Shown: positions 10,685 to 20,607, counted from the first letter of the stretch. The stretch is 64,000 nt of DNA from an uncultured Pseudomonadales bacterium (GCA_958296025.1 OY282430.1:2480001-2544000); one strand, 5' to 3'. Notes: generated by a model not told the origin, from the letters alone. Numbers and translations are program-made.

Positions 10685-12147
10685 AGCGGCAGCTTCTCCA
10701 ATTGCCGGCGCTGCTTGTTGGAAACGCCCAAGGCGTCCAAGGCCTCGCGCAGGCGCACCCGGCTGAGGTCGGCGCCGAGGAAGGCCATGGAAGCAAATAG
10801 CGGCAGGGCCACGGGACGCCCGCTGATGGCGACGAACAGCGGCGCCATGAAGTCTTTCAAGCGCAACTGCATCCGTTCCGCTTCGGTCTTGCACAGGCTG
10901 CGCAGGTCCTCCTGCCGCCACTCGGCGAGGGTGTCCGCAGCCCGGCACACCCGAAACAGAATCTCCACCACCTGGCGCCGGTCCAGCTTGCTGTGGGCGA
11001 AGTCCTCGGCCTTAAGGGGCGGACGGTCGCCCAACAGGTAGCCCACCTTAGGGACGAGGTCGGAGAAGCGTTGGGTGCGCGTCTGCACCAAGGGCACCAA
11101 GGCGCTCAGCCGCCGCCGATTGAGCGCCCAGCCCTGCAGCCGGTCCATGAATGCCTCCGCGTCCAAGCGCCGCATGTACTGGCCGTTCAGCCAATTCAGC
11201 TTTTCGACATCAAAGACGGCGCCGCCTAGGGACACGCGCTGCAGGGAAAACGCCTGCCGGAACTCCTCCTTGGAAAAAAGCGTTCGCTCATCCGGCATGG
11301 ACCAACCCATAAGGCCCAAATAGTTGAGCAAGGCTTCCGGCAGATAGCCCTGAGCGCGGAAATAGTCAATGCTGGTGGGATTGCGGCGCTTGGACAGCTT
11401 GCTGTGGTCTGGGTTGCGCAAAAGCGGCAGATGCGCCATGGCCGGCATCGGCCAGCCGAAGTAGTCGTAAAGAAGCTTATGCTTGGGCACGGAGCTGATC
11501 CACTCCTCGCCGCGCAGAATGTGGGTGATGCCCATCAGGTGGTCATCCACCACTACCGCCAAGTGGTAGGTGGGCAGGCCATCCGCCTTCAACAACACCT
11601 GCATGTCGATCTGGCTGTAGGGGATTTCGATCTCCCCGCGCAGTGCGTCGTGGAAGCGGCACAGCCCCTCGCTGGGCACCTGCATGCGCACCACCGATGC
11701 TTGGCCGCTACGCAACCGCGCCGCCGCCTGGGCGCCGCTCAATTGCCGGCAGCGGCCGTCGTAGCCCAGCGGAGCGCCAAGCGCCCGCTGCTCGGCGCGC
11801 AGGGCGACCAAGCGCTCCGGGGTGCAGAAGCAGTGGAAGGCATGCCCAGCCTCAATGAGTTGTTGGACATGGCGGCGATACAGGTCACGGCGCTCGCTCT
11901 GCCGGTAGGGGCCGTGCCGACCGCCCTTGTCCGGCCCTTCGTCCCAAGGGATGCCGAGCCAGGACAGGGCCGCCAGAATCCGCCCTTCCGACGCTGCCGA
12001 GCTGCGCGCCGCGTCGGTGTCTTCAATGCGCAGGACGAACTGCCCGCCTTGGCTCTTGGCGAAGGCCCAATTGAACAGCGCCATGTAGGCGGTGCCGAGG
12101 TGAGGGTCCCCCGTCGGCGAAGGGGCGACCCGGGTGCGTATGGTCAT
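10681..12147 (-). CDS. gltX: Glutamyl-tRNA synthetase
   Basis: Class I synthetase that charges tRNA-Glu. The N-terminus TIRTRVAPSPTGDPHLGTAY holds the HIGH-type motif (variant PHLGTAY), followed by GGQFVLRIEDTDAARS. The KMSKS-type loop is KLSKRRNP near residue 250. The DDHLMGITHILRGEEWI segment is typical. The start at ATG 12147 gives 488 residues, normal for bacterial GltX; longer readings add sequence without homology. It is coupled by a GTGA overlap to the downstream glycosyltransferase-GtrA gene, an unusual pairing. Confidence 0.95.
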   Translation of the reverse strand: MTIRTRVAPSPTGDPHLGTAYMALFNWAFAKSQGGQFVLRIEDTDAARSSAASEGRILAALSWLGIPWDEGPDKGGRHGPYRQSERRDLYRRHVQQLIEAGHAFHCFCTPERLVALRAEQRALGAPLGYDGRCRQLSGAQAAARLRSGQASVVRMQVPSEGLCRFHDALRGEIEIPYSQIDMQVLLKADGLPTYHLAVVVDDHLMGITHILRGEEWISSVPKHKLLYDYFGWPMPAMAHLPLLRNPDHSKLSKRRNPTSIDYFRAQGYLPEALLNYLGLMGWSMPDERTLFSKEEFRQAFSLQRVSLGGAVFDVEKLNWLNGQYMRRLDAEAFMDRLQGWALNRRRLSALVPLVQTRTQRFSDLVPKVGYLLGDRPPLKAEDFAHSKLDRRQVVEILFRVCRAADTLAEWRQEDLRSLCKTEAERMQLRLKDFMAPLFVAISGRPVALPLFASMAFLGADLSRVRLREALDALGVSNKQRRQLEKLPL

Positions 12148-12301
12148 GGGGCGCATTATAGGATGCGCCGCCACAACCACACATGGCGCAAGCGGCGGCC
12201 ACCGTGCCGATGCGGCCCAAGGCCGTTGTGCCGGGTTTGCGGCCTGCTGCCGCAGCAACCCACGACCGCGTCAACAGGCCCTGGTGGGCCGCTTGGAGGC
12301 T

Positions 12302-14833
12302 CTAGAAGGCGTAGCGCATCCGTAGATAAACCACCCGACCGCTGTATCCGGCTGGAGAGTAACGGGGGTAAAGCCGCCCGGAGGCCGGCGAGCGCACGGC
12401 CACGTCCGGATGAGTGTCGAGCACGTTGTCCGCGCCAAGGGCTAGGCCGACGTTCTCGTTGAAGTTGTAGCGCACGGACAGGTCCAACAAGCCGTAGCTG
12501 TCCTCCACGGCGTTGTCGTCGGAATCGAACCATTCCCCGTAGTAGTTGTAGCGGGCCGCAAAGGTCCAGTCCTGCCAACTGTGGGTGGCGCTCAGGATCA
12601 TCCGGGTTTCCGGGGCACCCTTCTCCAAGGTGCGCAGTCGAGCGGCGGTGGACGCCTGGGTGAACTCGGTCACCTTGTTGGCGGTATAGTTGAAGCTGAA
12701 CAGCAAGTCGGTGCTGCCGGCGTCGGACTCGAAGGCGTAGTTCAGGATCGCTTCAACGCCCTCGGTCTTGGTGTCGAAGTCATTGGCGAAGTAGCGCACC
12801 CGGTTGAAGTCCACCGCCGCGGAAACACCGCCAGCGAGCAGGGTTTGCCTGATCTCGTCGGTGACGGTCTGAGTGTCCGACAGGGCGATGCGGTCCTCCA
12901 CGTCAATGCGGTACAGATCAACCGTGAGGCTCAAGCCGTCGTCGAGCTGCAGCACGAAGCCGAGGGTGTAGTTGTCGGACTTCTCCGCATCCAAAGGTTG
13001 GCTACCAAGCGCCCTGCCCACCGGGTTGGTGGAGGCGATGGTGCCGTCCTCCCGAAACACGCCAGTGGCCGAATCCACCACGGTCGACAAGTTGTTGGCG
13101 TTCTGCTGGCCTGGAGTCGGGGCGCGGAAGCCGGTGCTGACGGAACCCCGCAAGGCGAAGTTGTCCGTGACCTGCAGGCGGGTCGCCAGCTTGTAGTTGG
13201 TGACCGAGCCGAAAGTGTCGAAGTCTTCCCAGCGCAGGGCGCCGTTCAGCCGCCAGCGATCCGTCACATCCGCCTCCAAGTCCAGATAGAAGGCGATGTT
13301 GGCCCTATCCCACTTGCCGGAACTGGCCGGATTAAACCCGCCAAACCCGTTCGAGCGGGCGGAAAAGCCATCTGCCCCGTAAGGGCCGGTGGCCCAGGAC
13401 GCCTCTTCGCCCGTGCTGATCTTGAACGTCTCCTCGCGCCACTCAAAGCCGCCGGCGATGTTGAGATCCGAGGCCAAGCCGATTTCAACTGGATAGGAAA
13501 GATCGAGGTTGACGTTGGTCTCTGTCTGGGTGTACTTGCCGAGGTCGAAGGATCTGGGCGTATCCGGGCCATAGGAGGCGTTGACGGTCTTGTCGATAAA
13601 GTAGTCGAGCTCGTTTTGACCGCGGCTGGCGGACAGGTCGTAGCTCAGCCCGTTGCCGAAGACGCCGCGCAGGCCGGCCACGCTGGACAGGTCGGTCATG
13701 TCTCCGCCGAAACTGGGCGTAAAGCCCTCCGGCAGGATTTCATGGAAGGCAAAGCAGTCCGGGTCCGCACCTAGCAGGTCGCGGACGATGGGAACGTTGG
13801 CGGCGGTGGCGTCAAAGTCGTACTTGGCCTTGCAAGCCGGGCCGCCGCCCACCAGCATCTTGCCGCCGCTGACGTACACCCCGGCGCGGCCCTGTGGCGG
13901 GCGGTAGAAGAAGGCCGTTTCCACTTGGCGGGTGCTGTAGTTGCCGAAGGCGTACAACTCGGTTACGTCGCTGAGTTCAACCCCAAAGTTGGCGAACAGC
14001 TTGATGCTGTCGCTCACTTCCGGGTTGCCCCAGGGCTTGGCCGGATTGGCCACGTTGGCCACCCCAGCCGCGGCCACCGCGGCGGCGTCTGGATGCTGCA
14101 CACTACGGTCCGTGGAGGAGGATTCGTTGTACTCGGCGCTTAGGTTGAGGAAGCCCCGGCCCGACACCGGCAGGCCGACGTTGCCGGAAACCGTCAGCAT
14201 GTCTTCGGAGCTGTCCTCGCTGTGCAAGCCCCACTTGGCCTCTAGGTTACCGCCTTCGGCAGCGTCCTTGAGAACGAAGTTCAGCACCCCAGCGATGGCG
14301 TCCGAGCCGTATTGGGCGGCAGCGCCGTCGCGCAGCACCTCCACCCGCTTGATGGCGGCGGCTGGAATGGCGGAAATATCCGGCCCTTGGGCGCCGTCCG
14401 AAGCGCCGTTGGAAATCCATTGGATGACAGCGCCTCGGTGCCGACGCTTGTTGTTCACCAAAACCAAGGTGTGGTCCGGGGCCAAGCCGCGCAAGTTGAC
14501 CGGCTGCAGCAAGGCGGCGGAGTCCCTGGACGGATTGACGCTCATGTGGAAGGAGGGCACCGCCGAGCGCAGCAACTCGGCCAAGGCGGTGGCGGATTGG
14601 GCGGTCAACCCCTCCGGTTGGATGGCGTCCACCGGAACGATGGAATCCGGCACCGAGCGGGGCGCCGAACGGGTGCCCACCACGATCATCTCGACGAGTT
14701 GGCCGCCTTCCTCGCTATAGGTTTCAATCTGCACTTGGGCCGCCGCAGAGGCGCTTAGGCCGCACGCCGCGATGAACGCCACCTTACCGGGCAGCCAAGC
14801 CCAACCTTTTTTTCTCTCCTCAATGATCCGCAT
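12302..14833 (-). CDS. TonB-dependent outer membrane receptor
   Basis: An 843-residue outer membrane beta-barrel receptor driven by TonB-ExbB-ExbD. A signal peptide (LPGKVAFIAACGLSASAAA) is followed by a TonB-box-like EMIVVGTR stretch. The plug domain shows LRGLAPDHTLVLVNNKRRH and AIKRVEVLRDGAAAQYGSDA, and the barrel ends in the typical terminal Phe (LRMRYAF). The plug variant with VLVNNKRRH and DGAAAQYGSDAIAG belongs to the large group of receptors for unknown substrates, not to a recognised siderophore type. A strong ribosome binding site (AAAGGGGG) precedes the ATG. It is transcribed divergently from the Roadblock gene at 15166. The substrate cannot be assigned. Confidence 0.9.
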   Translation of the reverse strand: MRIIEERKKGWAWLPGKVAFIAACGLSASAAAQVQIETYSEEGGQLVEMIVVGTRSAPRSVPDSIVPVDAIQPEGLTAQSATALAELLRSAVPSFHMSVNPSRDSAALLQPVNLRGLAPDHTLVLVNNKRRHRGAVIQWISNGASDGAQGPDISAIPAAAIKRVEVLRDGAAAQYGSDAIAGVLNFVLKDAAEGGNLEAKWGLHSEDSSEDMLTVSGNVGLPVSGRGFLNLSAEYNESSSTDRSVQHPDAAAVAAAGVANVANPAKPWGNPEVSDSIKLFANFGVELSDVTELYAFGNYSTRQVETAFFYRPPQGRAGVYVSGGKMLVGGGPACKAKYDFDATAANVPIVRDLLGADPDCFAFHEILPEGFTPSFGGDMTDLSSVAGLRGVFGNGLSYDLSASRGQNELDYFIDKTVNASYGPDTPRSFDLGKYTQTETNVNLDLSYPVEIGLASDLNIAGGFEWREETFKISTGEEASWATGPYGADGFSARSNGFGGFNPASSGKWDRANIAFYLDLEADVTDRWRLNGALRWEDFDTFGSVTNYKLATRLQVTDNFALRGSVSTGFRAPTPGQQNANNLSTVVDSATGVFREDGTIASTNPVGRALGSQPLDAEKSDNYTLGFVLQLDDGLSLTVDLYRIDVEDRIALSDTQTVTDEIRQTLLAGGVSAAVDFNRVRYFANDFDTKTEGVEAILNYAFESDAGSTDLLFSFNYTANKVTEFTQASTAARLRTLEKGAPETRMILSATHSWQDWTFAARYNYYGEWFDSDDNAVEDSYGLLDLSVRYNFNENVGLALGADNVLDTHPDVAVRSPASGRLYPRYSPAGYSGRVVYLRMRYAF

Positions 14834-15165
14834 CGCTTACCCCCTTTCAAATTCCTTGCGCGCATGGCCGTGGAGAAATTTAACCAACGCGCCATGCCCC
14901 TTTCCGCAAAACAGCGCCGCACAAGGCGACCATCCGCCATCTAAGGCCATCCACCACCATAAACGGCGATGATGAACGGCGGATGCTAAGCCCGTTCCCT
15001 ATGGTTGTCAAACACTTGCCGGTCCAACGGAAAAAAATTCCACTTCGCCACCCCGTCACCACTTGACCGCTAGGCGGGGAGACGGGCATTATCCGCGCAC
15101 TCGGCCGGGGGGCGATGCAAAATCCCGCGCCTTGGGGCGTCCAAGGCCAAGCAAAGGGGGTACGG
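14834..15165. promoter_or_regulatory. Divergent intergenic region, 332 bp
   Basis: This region separates the TonB receptor (minus) from the Roadblock gene (plus) and must carry both promoters. It contains locally AT-rich stretches (about 14870-14890 and 15030-15045). I see no convincing -35/-10 pair, operator palindrome or RNA gene in it. The only firm signals are the two ribosome binding sites at its ends: GAAAGGGGG before 14833 and AAGGGGG before 15166. Confidence 0.4.
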
Positions 15166-16104
15166 ATGGACATGCAAAACGCCTGCGCGGAAATCCTGGA
15201 TGAGGTGGACGGCGCCTTAGGCTGCATCGTCATCGACATGCAGACCGGGCTGACCGTGGCCGCCAAGAGCCGTCCGGGCAGAACGATGCACTCATCAACC
15301 GTGAATTTGGTTTCCGTGATCAGCACGAACATGTTCTGCGGCAAGCTGATCAAACAGTTTGAGCAGGCCCTAGACCGCCCGCAGGCGCCTTCGCCGGGCT
15401 TCGTGCGCGAAGTGCAGATGACCACGGAGAGCACCAATCAGTTCATGGCGGCCATCCCCAACTGGAACTGGGGCTTGCTGGTTCTAGTCACGGACAAGAC
15501 CGTGAGCTTGGGCTTGGGTTGGATGGCGGTGCATCGCGGCATCGCCCGCCTCGGCGAGGCGCCGCGTCCGCGCCGGACGGCGCAACCTCAGGAGGCGTCG
15601 CCGCAGCTAGGCCTCGAAGATTCGGCACCCCCTCACCCCGCACCATCGGCGGCCGACGAGGCGCCGCCGAGGCCGGCGATGGTGGGCGACACCTGGGGAC
15701 GCTACGGCGCACAGTCTCCCCCAGCCGCACCTTCGCCAGCGCAAAGGCGCAGCGACGCACCCGCGCCCTACAGGGGCGAGGCGCAGCCACCCAGCCGGGT
15801 GCAGCCGTCGCAAGAGGCCTCGCCCCTCGAGACGACGGATACTCGGTATTATCGCGGCACCAAGGTCGAGGAAGGTCAAGCTGCGCGCCCAACGGCGGAA
15901 GCAGCCCAAGCGCCGCCGCGCATAAAGGCGCCGATAACGGCAAAGGCGCCCCGGGCGCCCGCCGCCGAAGCCGCCCCCAAGGCGGCGTCGAAGGAAGAGG
16001 CCAAGGCACCGGCGCCTAAGGACCGCGGTCCGTCAAAAGCAGCGAGTTTGGGCCCGCGCATGAACCTATTTGCGTCGCGCCAACGCAAGGGCGGCAGGAA
16101 GTAG
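15166..16104 (+). CDS. Roadblock/LC7 (MglB-like) protein with long disordered tail
   Basis: Residues 1-120 look like a Roadblock/LC7 domain: the ALGCIVIDMQTGLTVAAK hairpin, the NLVSVISTNMFCGKLIKQF helix and a final LLVLVTDKTVSLGLGWM strand-helix. The last part lines up with the end of MglB-type GTPase regulators. Residues 130-312 are a Pro/Ala/Arg-rich, presumably disordered tail ending in a basic RQRKGGRK. ATG 15166 has AAGGGGG at proper spacing; the longer reading from 15115 lacks one. A paralogue lies at 53060-53692 beside the Tad locus. Roadblock proteins regulate small Ras-like GTPases and cell polarity. No MglA is in the window, so the partner is unknown. The fold assignment is by pattern, not by search. 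Confidence 0.65.
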   Translation: MDMQNACAEILDEVDGALGCIVIDMQTGLTVAAKSRPGRTMHSSTVNLVSVISTNMFCGKLIKQFEQALDRPQAPSPGFVREVQMTTESTNQFMAAIPNWNWGLLVLVTDKTVSLGLGWMAVHRGIARLGEAPRPRRTAQPQEASPQLGLEDSAPPHPAPSAADEAPPRPAMVGDTWGRYGAQSPPAAPSPAQRRSDAPAPYRGEAQPPSRVQPSQEASPLETTDTRYYRGTKVEEGQAARPTAEAAQAPPRIKAPITAKAPRAPAAEAAPKAASKEEAKAPAPKDRGPSKAASLGPRMNLFASRQRKGGRK

Positions 16105-16299
16105 GCTCAGGCGCAATGGTCAGCCGGGCGTTGCCGCAAAGGGATGACACCCGTGGCGCAGGTGAAACTTCGACGCTTTCGTTCGGCTGCCCACGATCAG
16201 AAAAGAAAACATCAGCCGCTTATGGTATGTTCGCGCCCCAAGGGTGCGGCGCGTGGCGGCGCCGGAAAGACAAGTCAGTCTAGGGAGCTGAACAGACCA

Positions 16300-17595
16300 A
16301 TGAAACCAATGACATCGAAACTATCCACGCTGGTTGCCTTGCTGATTCTCACGCCCGCCGCCTTCGCCGGCGAGGCCCCGCCGGGGTTGGACTCGGGCAC
16401 CACGGCTTGGATGCTGATGGCCTCCGTTCTGGGCCTGATGATGACGGCGCCGGGCATCGCCATGTTCTACGGCGGCATGGTGCGGCGCAAGAACATGCTG
16501 TCCATCGCCGGGCAGTGCTTCGCCATCTGCTGCCTCGTTTCCGTCATCTGGATGCTGATCGGCTACAGCTTGGCGTTCTCTGGGGACAACAACTACATCG
16601 GCAACCTCGATCTGCTGCTGATGGCTCAACTAGACTTCAACAAACTGCGCGGCACCTTCCCCGAATCCCTCTACGTCGTCTTTCAGCTCGGCTTTGGCGT
16701 GGTCGCCGGCGCCCTAATCACCGGCGCCGTGGCGGACCGGATGAAGTTCTCCGCCATGCTCTGGTTCATCGGGCTTTGGTCGATAGTCGTCTATGCGCCG
16801 GTGGTGCATTGGATCTGGGGCGGCGGCTGGCTCAAGGACGACGGTGTGTTGGACTACGCCGGCGGCACCATCGTCCACATCAACGCCGGAATCGCCGGGC
16901 TGGTGGCCTGCCTGATCGTCGGCAAGCGCACCGGCTACGGCACCGAGAACATGGCGCCGCACAACCCGCTGTTCAGCGTCATCGGCGTCTCCCTGCTGTG
17001 GATCGGCTGGTTCGGGTTCAGCGCCGGCTCGGCCTTGGCGGCCGGCACCAACGCCGCCCTGACCATGCTGGTTACCCAAACCTCCGCTGCCGCCGGCGCC
17101 CTGACTTGGATGTTCTATGAATGGGCGGTGCTGAAGAAGCCAAGCATCCTCGGCTTGGTTTCCGGCGCCGTGGCCGGCTTGGTGGGCATCACGCCCGCCG
17201 CCGGCTATGTTTCCCCGGCCGGGGCCATTGGTATCGGCATCATCGCCGGCTTCAGTTGCTGTTGGGCCTGCGCTTGGCTGAAGTACAGCTTAGGTTATGA
17301 CGACGCCTTGGACGTGTTCGGCATCCACGGCATCGGTGGGCTGCTCGGCGCCATCCTGACCGGGGTGTTCGCCCTGGAGGAGATCGGCAACGCTTCCGGC
17401 GCCGTCGAGGGGAACATCAGGCAGGTGTGGGTGCAGTTTGAAGGCGTGTTGGCGGTGGCTGGATGGAGCGCCATCGGCACCGCCATCATTCTCTACATCC
17501 TCAAGTGGTTCATGGACCTGCGCGTCTCCGAGGAGGACGAGGCGGAGGGGCTGGACTACAGCCAACACGGCGAAGCCATCGGCGCGGACGGCTAA
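16300..17595 (+). CDS. amtB: Ammonium transporter AmtB
   Basis: An inner-membrane ammonium channel of the Amt/MEP/Rh family, 431 residues with a cleavable-looking signal peptide (LSTLVALLILTPAAFAGE) and eleven membrane helices. The first helix ends MFYGGMVRRKNML, as in the family. The twin pore histidines sit in DYAGGTIVHINAG and DVFGIHGIGG. The C-terminal tail VSEEDEAEGLD matches the cytoplasmic region that contacts the PII protein GlnK, but no glnK is adjacent. The ATG at 16300 precedes the signal peptide; the longer reading from 16144 is unlikely. A hairpin terminator candidate follows. Confidence 0.95.
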   Translation: MKPMTSKLSTLVALLILTPAAFAGEAPPGLDSGTTAWMLMASVLGLMMTAPGIAMFYGGMVRRKNMLSIAGQCFAICCLVSVIWMLIGYSLAFSGDNNYIGNLDLLLMAQLDFNKLRGTFPESLYVVFQLGFGVVAGALITGAVADRMKFSAMLWFIGLWSIVVYAPVVHWIWGGGWLKDDGVLDYAGGTIVHINAGIAGLVACLIVGKRTGYGTENMAPHNPLFSVIGVSLLWIGWFGFSAGSALAAGTNAALTMLVTQTSAAAGALTWMFYEWAVLKKPSILGLVSGAVAGLVGITPAAGYVSPAGAIGIGIIAGFSCCWACAWLKYSLGYDDALDVFGIHGIGGLLGAILTGVFALEEIGNASGAVEGNIRQVWVQFEGVLAVAGWSAIGTAIILYILKWFMDLRVSEEDEAEGLDYSQHGEAIGADG

Positions 17596-17612
17596 GGCGG
17601 CACAACGGCCTA

Positions 17613-17645
17613 GGCGGGCCGGCATAGCGCTGGGACCGGCCCGCC
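17613..17645 (+). terminator. Hairpin downstream of amtB
   Basis: A perfect 10-bp inverted repeat, GGCGGGCCGG (17613-17622) and CCGGCCCGCC (17636-17645) with a 13-base loop, lies 17 bases after the amtB stop. There is no clear T-run after it, so it could be a Rho-assisted or weak intrinsic terminator. The rest of the 391-bp gap up to 17986 shows no recognisable gene. Confidence 0.55.
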
Positions 17646-17986
17646 ACCATCTTGCAGCAGCCGGCCGCACCCGAGTGTCCTGTCCCGCAAATAACCACAC
17701 ATTATCTGCGGGTCCTGTAGACCCCTGGCTGCGTTGCTCCGCCTTGTGTGGAGCCCGCCACACGGCGTTGCCGCGCCTTGCCAGGAGCCAAAAATCCCTC
17801 GCATCCAAAGCGCACTTATTTACGGAAAAGGACACCAGGACCGCCATCTTTCGCCGTGGGTCGCCGCCTCAGTCCAGCGCAGCGGCCGGTTGGGGCAACT
17901 CCGTTGCGCGGAAATCGGCGGTTCAGATGGTAACTAGGCTGGCTATGGCAGCCAAGCCGTCGCGTCATGAGCCATGAGCGATAAAC

Positions 17987-19633
17987 ATGCCCGCCATGCT
18001 CCTAGGCGACCGCACGGCTTGGGCACGGCGGCTTGATCACCATCCCGCCAGCGCCTGCGCCTTGGCGGCGCTGTTGGGCCTTGGCGTTGCGCTGTTCATC
18101 TATCCGCCGGCCTTCATCGCCGGGAATGCGGCGCGGTTCCACTCCTTCGAGCCGTTTCCCACTGATGCCGTGGAGTATTGGCTGGCGTGGCGGGCGCTGG
18201 CGGAGCACGGGCGTCCTTGGCCCTCGGTATGGAGCGACTTCTTCAACCATCCCAATGGCTTCCCCATCACCATAAGCGACGGCCTTCCCCTAGCCGCGAC
18301 CCTGTTCCGTCCCTTTCTGCGCTGGCTGCCGGATGGGTTCCACTATTTCGGCCTGTGGACTGTCTTCGCAGTGCTCATGCAAGGCATCGCGGGGGCGGTC
18401 TTGGTCCGGGCCGCCGGAGTGCGCCACATCCTGCCCTGCTTGGCCGCGGCTGGGTTCGCCCTCTGCATGCCCATATTCGTCGGGCGGCTTGGGCAGTCCC
18501 ATGTGACCCTTTCCACCCAAGGGCTCTTGATCCTCTCCATCGCCCTTTGCGTTTACGTCTTTCGCCAGCGGCCCACCTTGGCCTTCGCCCTTTCCAGCGC
18601 CGCGGCGCTGGCCTTGACCGCCTTGGCGGTGCATCCCCTGTTGGGGCTGCAAGTGCTGTTGTTCGGCCTGCTGGCCGCGGGGCTTGCGCCCGGCTCCGTC
18701 AGCCGACGCTTGGGCGGGGCGCTCGCCTTGCTTGTGCTGGCCACCGTGCTGCTGTGGGCGTTGGGGATATTTTCGCTGGCCAGTTTCGGCAATTCCTTGG
18801 CGTTGGGCAGTTTCGGCTTTTCTCCCTTGGCGATGCTCCTCGGCGAGCCGAACGCGTTGCGTGAGGTCCATCAGGTGCCAGGCCCCGAACAGGATGCCTG
18901 GTTGGGCTGGGGATGCGTTCTCTTGCTGGCTATGGCGATCTTCCCGCGGCCAAGGGCAAGGGTTCGCAACGCACCGTTGGCTTGGACGGTTTTGGCCCTG
19001 GCCGTTCTGGCCGTCTCCCCGTGGTTGCGGCACGGCCTGGGGGTCATCGACCTGTCGTCGCTGCTGCCGGACTTCGTCATCGACCTGTACGCCATGCACC
19101 GCGCCGCGGTTCGGCTGGCTTGGCCGGCGGTCATCTGCCTTTCCCTTCTGCCCTTGGCGCACATCGCCAACGCATGGCCTCGTCGCCGCGCTGCCCTAGT
19201 GCTGTGTTCGGCGCTGGCCCTGCAACTGGTCTCCATCACCCCCTACTGGGCACACGAGCATCGACAGGCCCGGCTGCCGGTTCCTAGCCTAGCCCCTGTG
19301 CCGGCGCTGCTTGACGGGGCCACACGCCTGCTGATCGCGCCGGGACCTGAGGGCCTTTGGATGGGTACGCTGCATCTGCGCCACGCCATGCACCTAGCCT
19401 TGGAAACCGGGGCGCCTCTGGCCGGCGGCATGTTCGCCCGCCCACCGCCAGGGTACCTCGCCCACCGAAGGCAGGACTTGGCCGGCCCGCCAACGCCAGG
19501 CACCTACTACCTAGCGGTTGCGCCGCCGGGCGACGCCCTTGCGCAAAGCCTGCCGCTGGTGCCGCACCCGTTGGTCTGCGCCCGCTGGGAGGTTCTGTTG
19601 GCATGCCGGGCGGAACGGAGAATCGAGCCATGA
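17987..19633 (+). CDS. Multi-pass membrane protein, probable glycosyltransferase (DUF6311-like)
   Basis: A 548-residue integral membrane protein with about ten hydrophobic segments. The first periplasmic loop contains FPTDAVEYWLAWRALAEHG and then FFNHPNGFPITISDGLPLAA, an arrangement reminiscent of membrane glycosyltransferases of the PMT/DUF6311 type, in which acidic residues of loop 1 are catalytic. The last 120 residues form a soluble tail. The ATG at 17987 is followed directly by a short basic N-terminus and a membrane helix. Its stop codon overlaps the start of the next gene (ATGA at 19630), so the two are probably co-translated although functionally unrelated. Substrate unknown. Confidence 0.6.
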   Translation: MPAMLLGDRTAWARRLDHHPASACALAALLGLGVALFIYPPAFIAGNAARFHSFEPFPTDAVEYWLAWRALAEHGRPWPSVWSDFFNHPNGFPITISDGLPLAATLFRPFLRWLPDGFHYFGLWTVFAVLMQGIAGAVLVRAAGVRHILPCLAAAGFALCMPIFVGRLGQSHVTLSTQGLLILSIALCVYVFRQRPTLAFALSSAAALALTALAVHPLLGLQVLLFGLLAAGLAPGSVSRRLGGALALLVLATVLLWALGIFSLASFGNSLALGSFGFSPLAMLLGEPNALREVHQVPGPEQDAWLGWGCVLLLAMAIFPRPRARVRNAPLAWTVLALAVLAVSPWLRHGLGVIDLSSLLPDFVIDLYAMHRAAVRLAWPAVICLSLLPLAHIANAWPRRRAALVLCSALALQLVSITPYWAHEHRQARLPVPSLAPVPALLDGATRLLIAPGPEGLWMGTLHLRHAMHLALETGAPLAGGMFARPPPGYLAHRRQDLAGPPTPGTYYLAVAPPGDALAQSLPLVPHPLVCARWEVLLACRAERRIEP

Positions 19634-20607
19634 GGCCCCTGCCCACCGAGCCAGCCGAAACCCTCACCCAGACAGGGGCGGCCCCGCCACCACCTTTCCC
19701 ACATTCTCGGCCCCATGCAACGGCCGAGGTCTGGCCCCGGCCTGCTTCCGCCCCGCCGTTGCGGGTGAGGCCCAAGCGCGAGCCTGTCCACTTGGTCGAG
19801 GACCCGTTTTACCCCTCCTCGGACGGCCAGCCCATGTCTGAAAACATCTGGCAGTTCGACGTGATGGTGGACGGTGCCTCCGTACTCCGAACCCGCTACC
19901 GGCATCGGCGGGACGTTTTCGTGGGCGGAGACCTGCTGATGTACTACGAGAAAGGGGACCCAACCAAGCGCGTGGCACCGGATTTGTTCGTCATTTTCGG
20001 GGTGGGGAACCACCCCCGAAAGTCCTACCGACTGTGGGAGGAGGGCAAAGCGCCGGACTTCGTGCTGGAGGTGGTCTCGGAGTCCAATTGGCGGGAGGAT
20101 GTTGGGCGGAAGAAGGAGTTGTACGAAAGGCTGGCGATGCGTGAATATTGGATGTTCGACCCGCAGCAGGAGTTCCTGGCCCCGCCCTTGCAGGGCTTCG
20201 CGCTACGGGACGGCCAATACGAGGAGGTGCTGGCCTGGAAGGAAGAAGGGGTTCTGGCGGCGCACAGCGAGGTGTTGGACTTGCACCTGCTGGCGGAAAG
20301 CCGGCACCTACGCTTCCGGGACCCAAAAACAGGGGAGAACCTGCGCACTCTTGAACAGGAGACTATCGCCCACCAAAGGGAGGCCGCCACTCGCCGGGAG
20401 GCGGAGTTGCGTAGGGAGCAGGCGGAAGCCGAGCGGGACCAAGAAGCCGCAGCTCGCCGCGCAGCGGAAACCCGCATCAAGGAACTGGAAGCCAAGCTAC
20501 AAGCGGCACAAGCCCAACTGGCGGCAGGGGCACAGGTTTCCCCGAATCCTTCTCGCAACGGGCCTGCGTCTTACGCCACATCGCGCCGCACCATTTCCCA
20601 CCCATGA
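19630..20607 (+). CDS. Uma2-family putative restriction endonuclease-like protein with coiled-coil tail
   Basis: The central domain (residues about 70-220) has the Uma2 (DUF820) pattern: VFVGGDLLMYYEKGDPTKRVAPDLFVIFG, then APDFVLEVVSESNW with the PD-(D/E)XK-type Asp and Glu-x-Val, and KKELYERLAMREYWMFDP. The last 100 residues are a charged heptad-rich helix (QREAATRREAELRREQAEAE), as is common in Uma2 proteins of multicellular or symbiotic bacteria. The family's function is unsettled. The ATG at 19630 overlaps the upstream stop; a Pro-rich leader of about 50 residues precedes the domain, and Met near position 68 is an alternative start. Its 3' end overlaps the convergent gene by 37 bp. Confidence 0.8.
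   Translation: MRPLPTEPAETLTQTGAAPPPPFPHSRPHATAEVWPRPASAPPLRVRPKREPVHLVEDPFYPSSDGQPMSENIWQFDVMVDGASVLRTRYRHRRDVFVGGDLLMYYEKGDPTKRVAPDLFVIFGVGNHPRKSYRLWEEGKAPDFVLEVVSESNWREDVGRKKELYERLAMREYWMFDPQQEFLAPPLQGFALRDGQYEEVLAWKEEGVLAAHSEVLDLHLLAESRHLRFRDPKTGENLRTLEQETIAHQREAATRREAELRREQAEAERDQEAAARRAAETRIKELEAKLQAAQAQLAAGAQVSPNPSRNGPASYATSRRTISHP

Noticed and set aside
12148-12301. Possible tRNA or small RNA gene between gltX and the TonB receptor gene
   Set aside because: No cloverleaf or T-loop consensus could be found; no tRNA or rRNA gene was seen elsewhere in the window either.
12581-13774. 397-codon plus-strand open frame inside the TonB receptor gene
   Set aside because: Antisense to a convincing receptor; composition is that of a shadow frame.
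19357-19629. Extended 5' start of the Uma2 gene
   Set aside because: This part lies in another frame of the upstream membrane gene; the ATGA overlap at 19630 is the better start.
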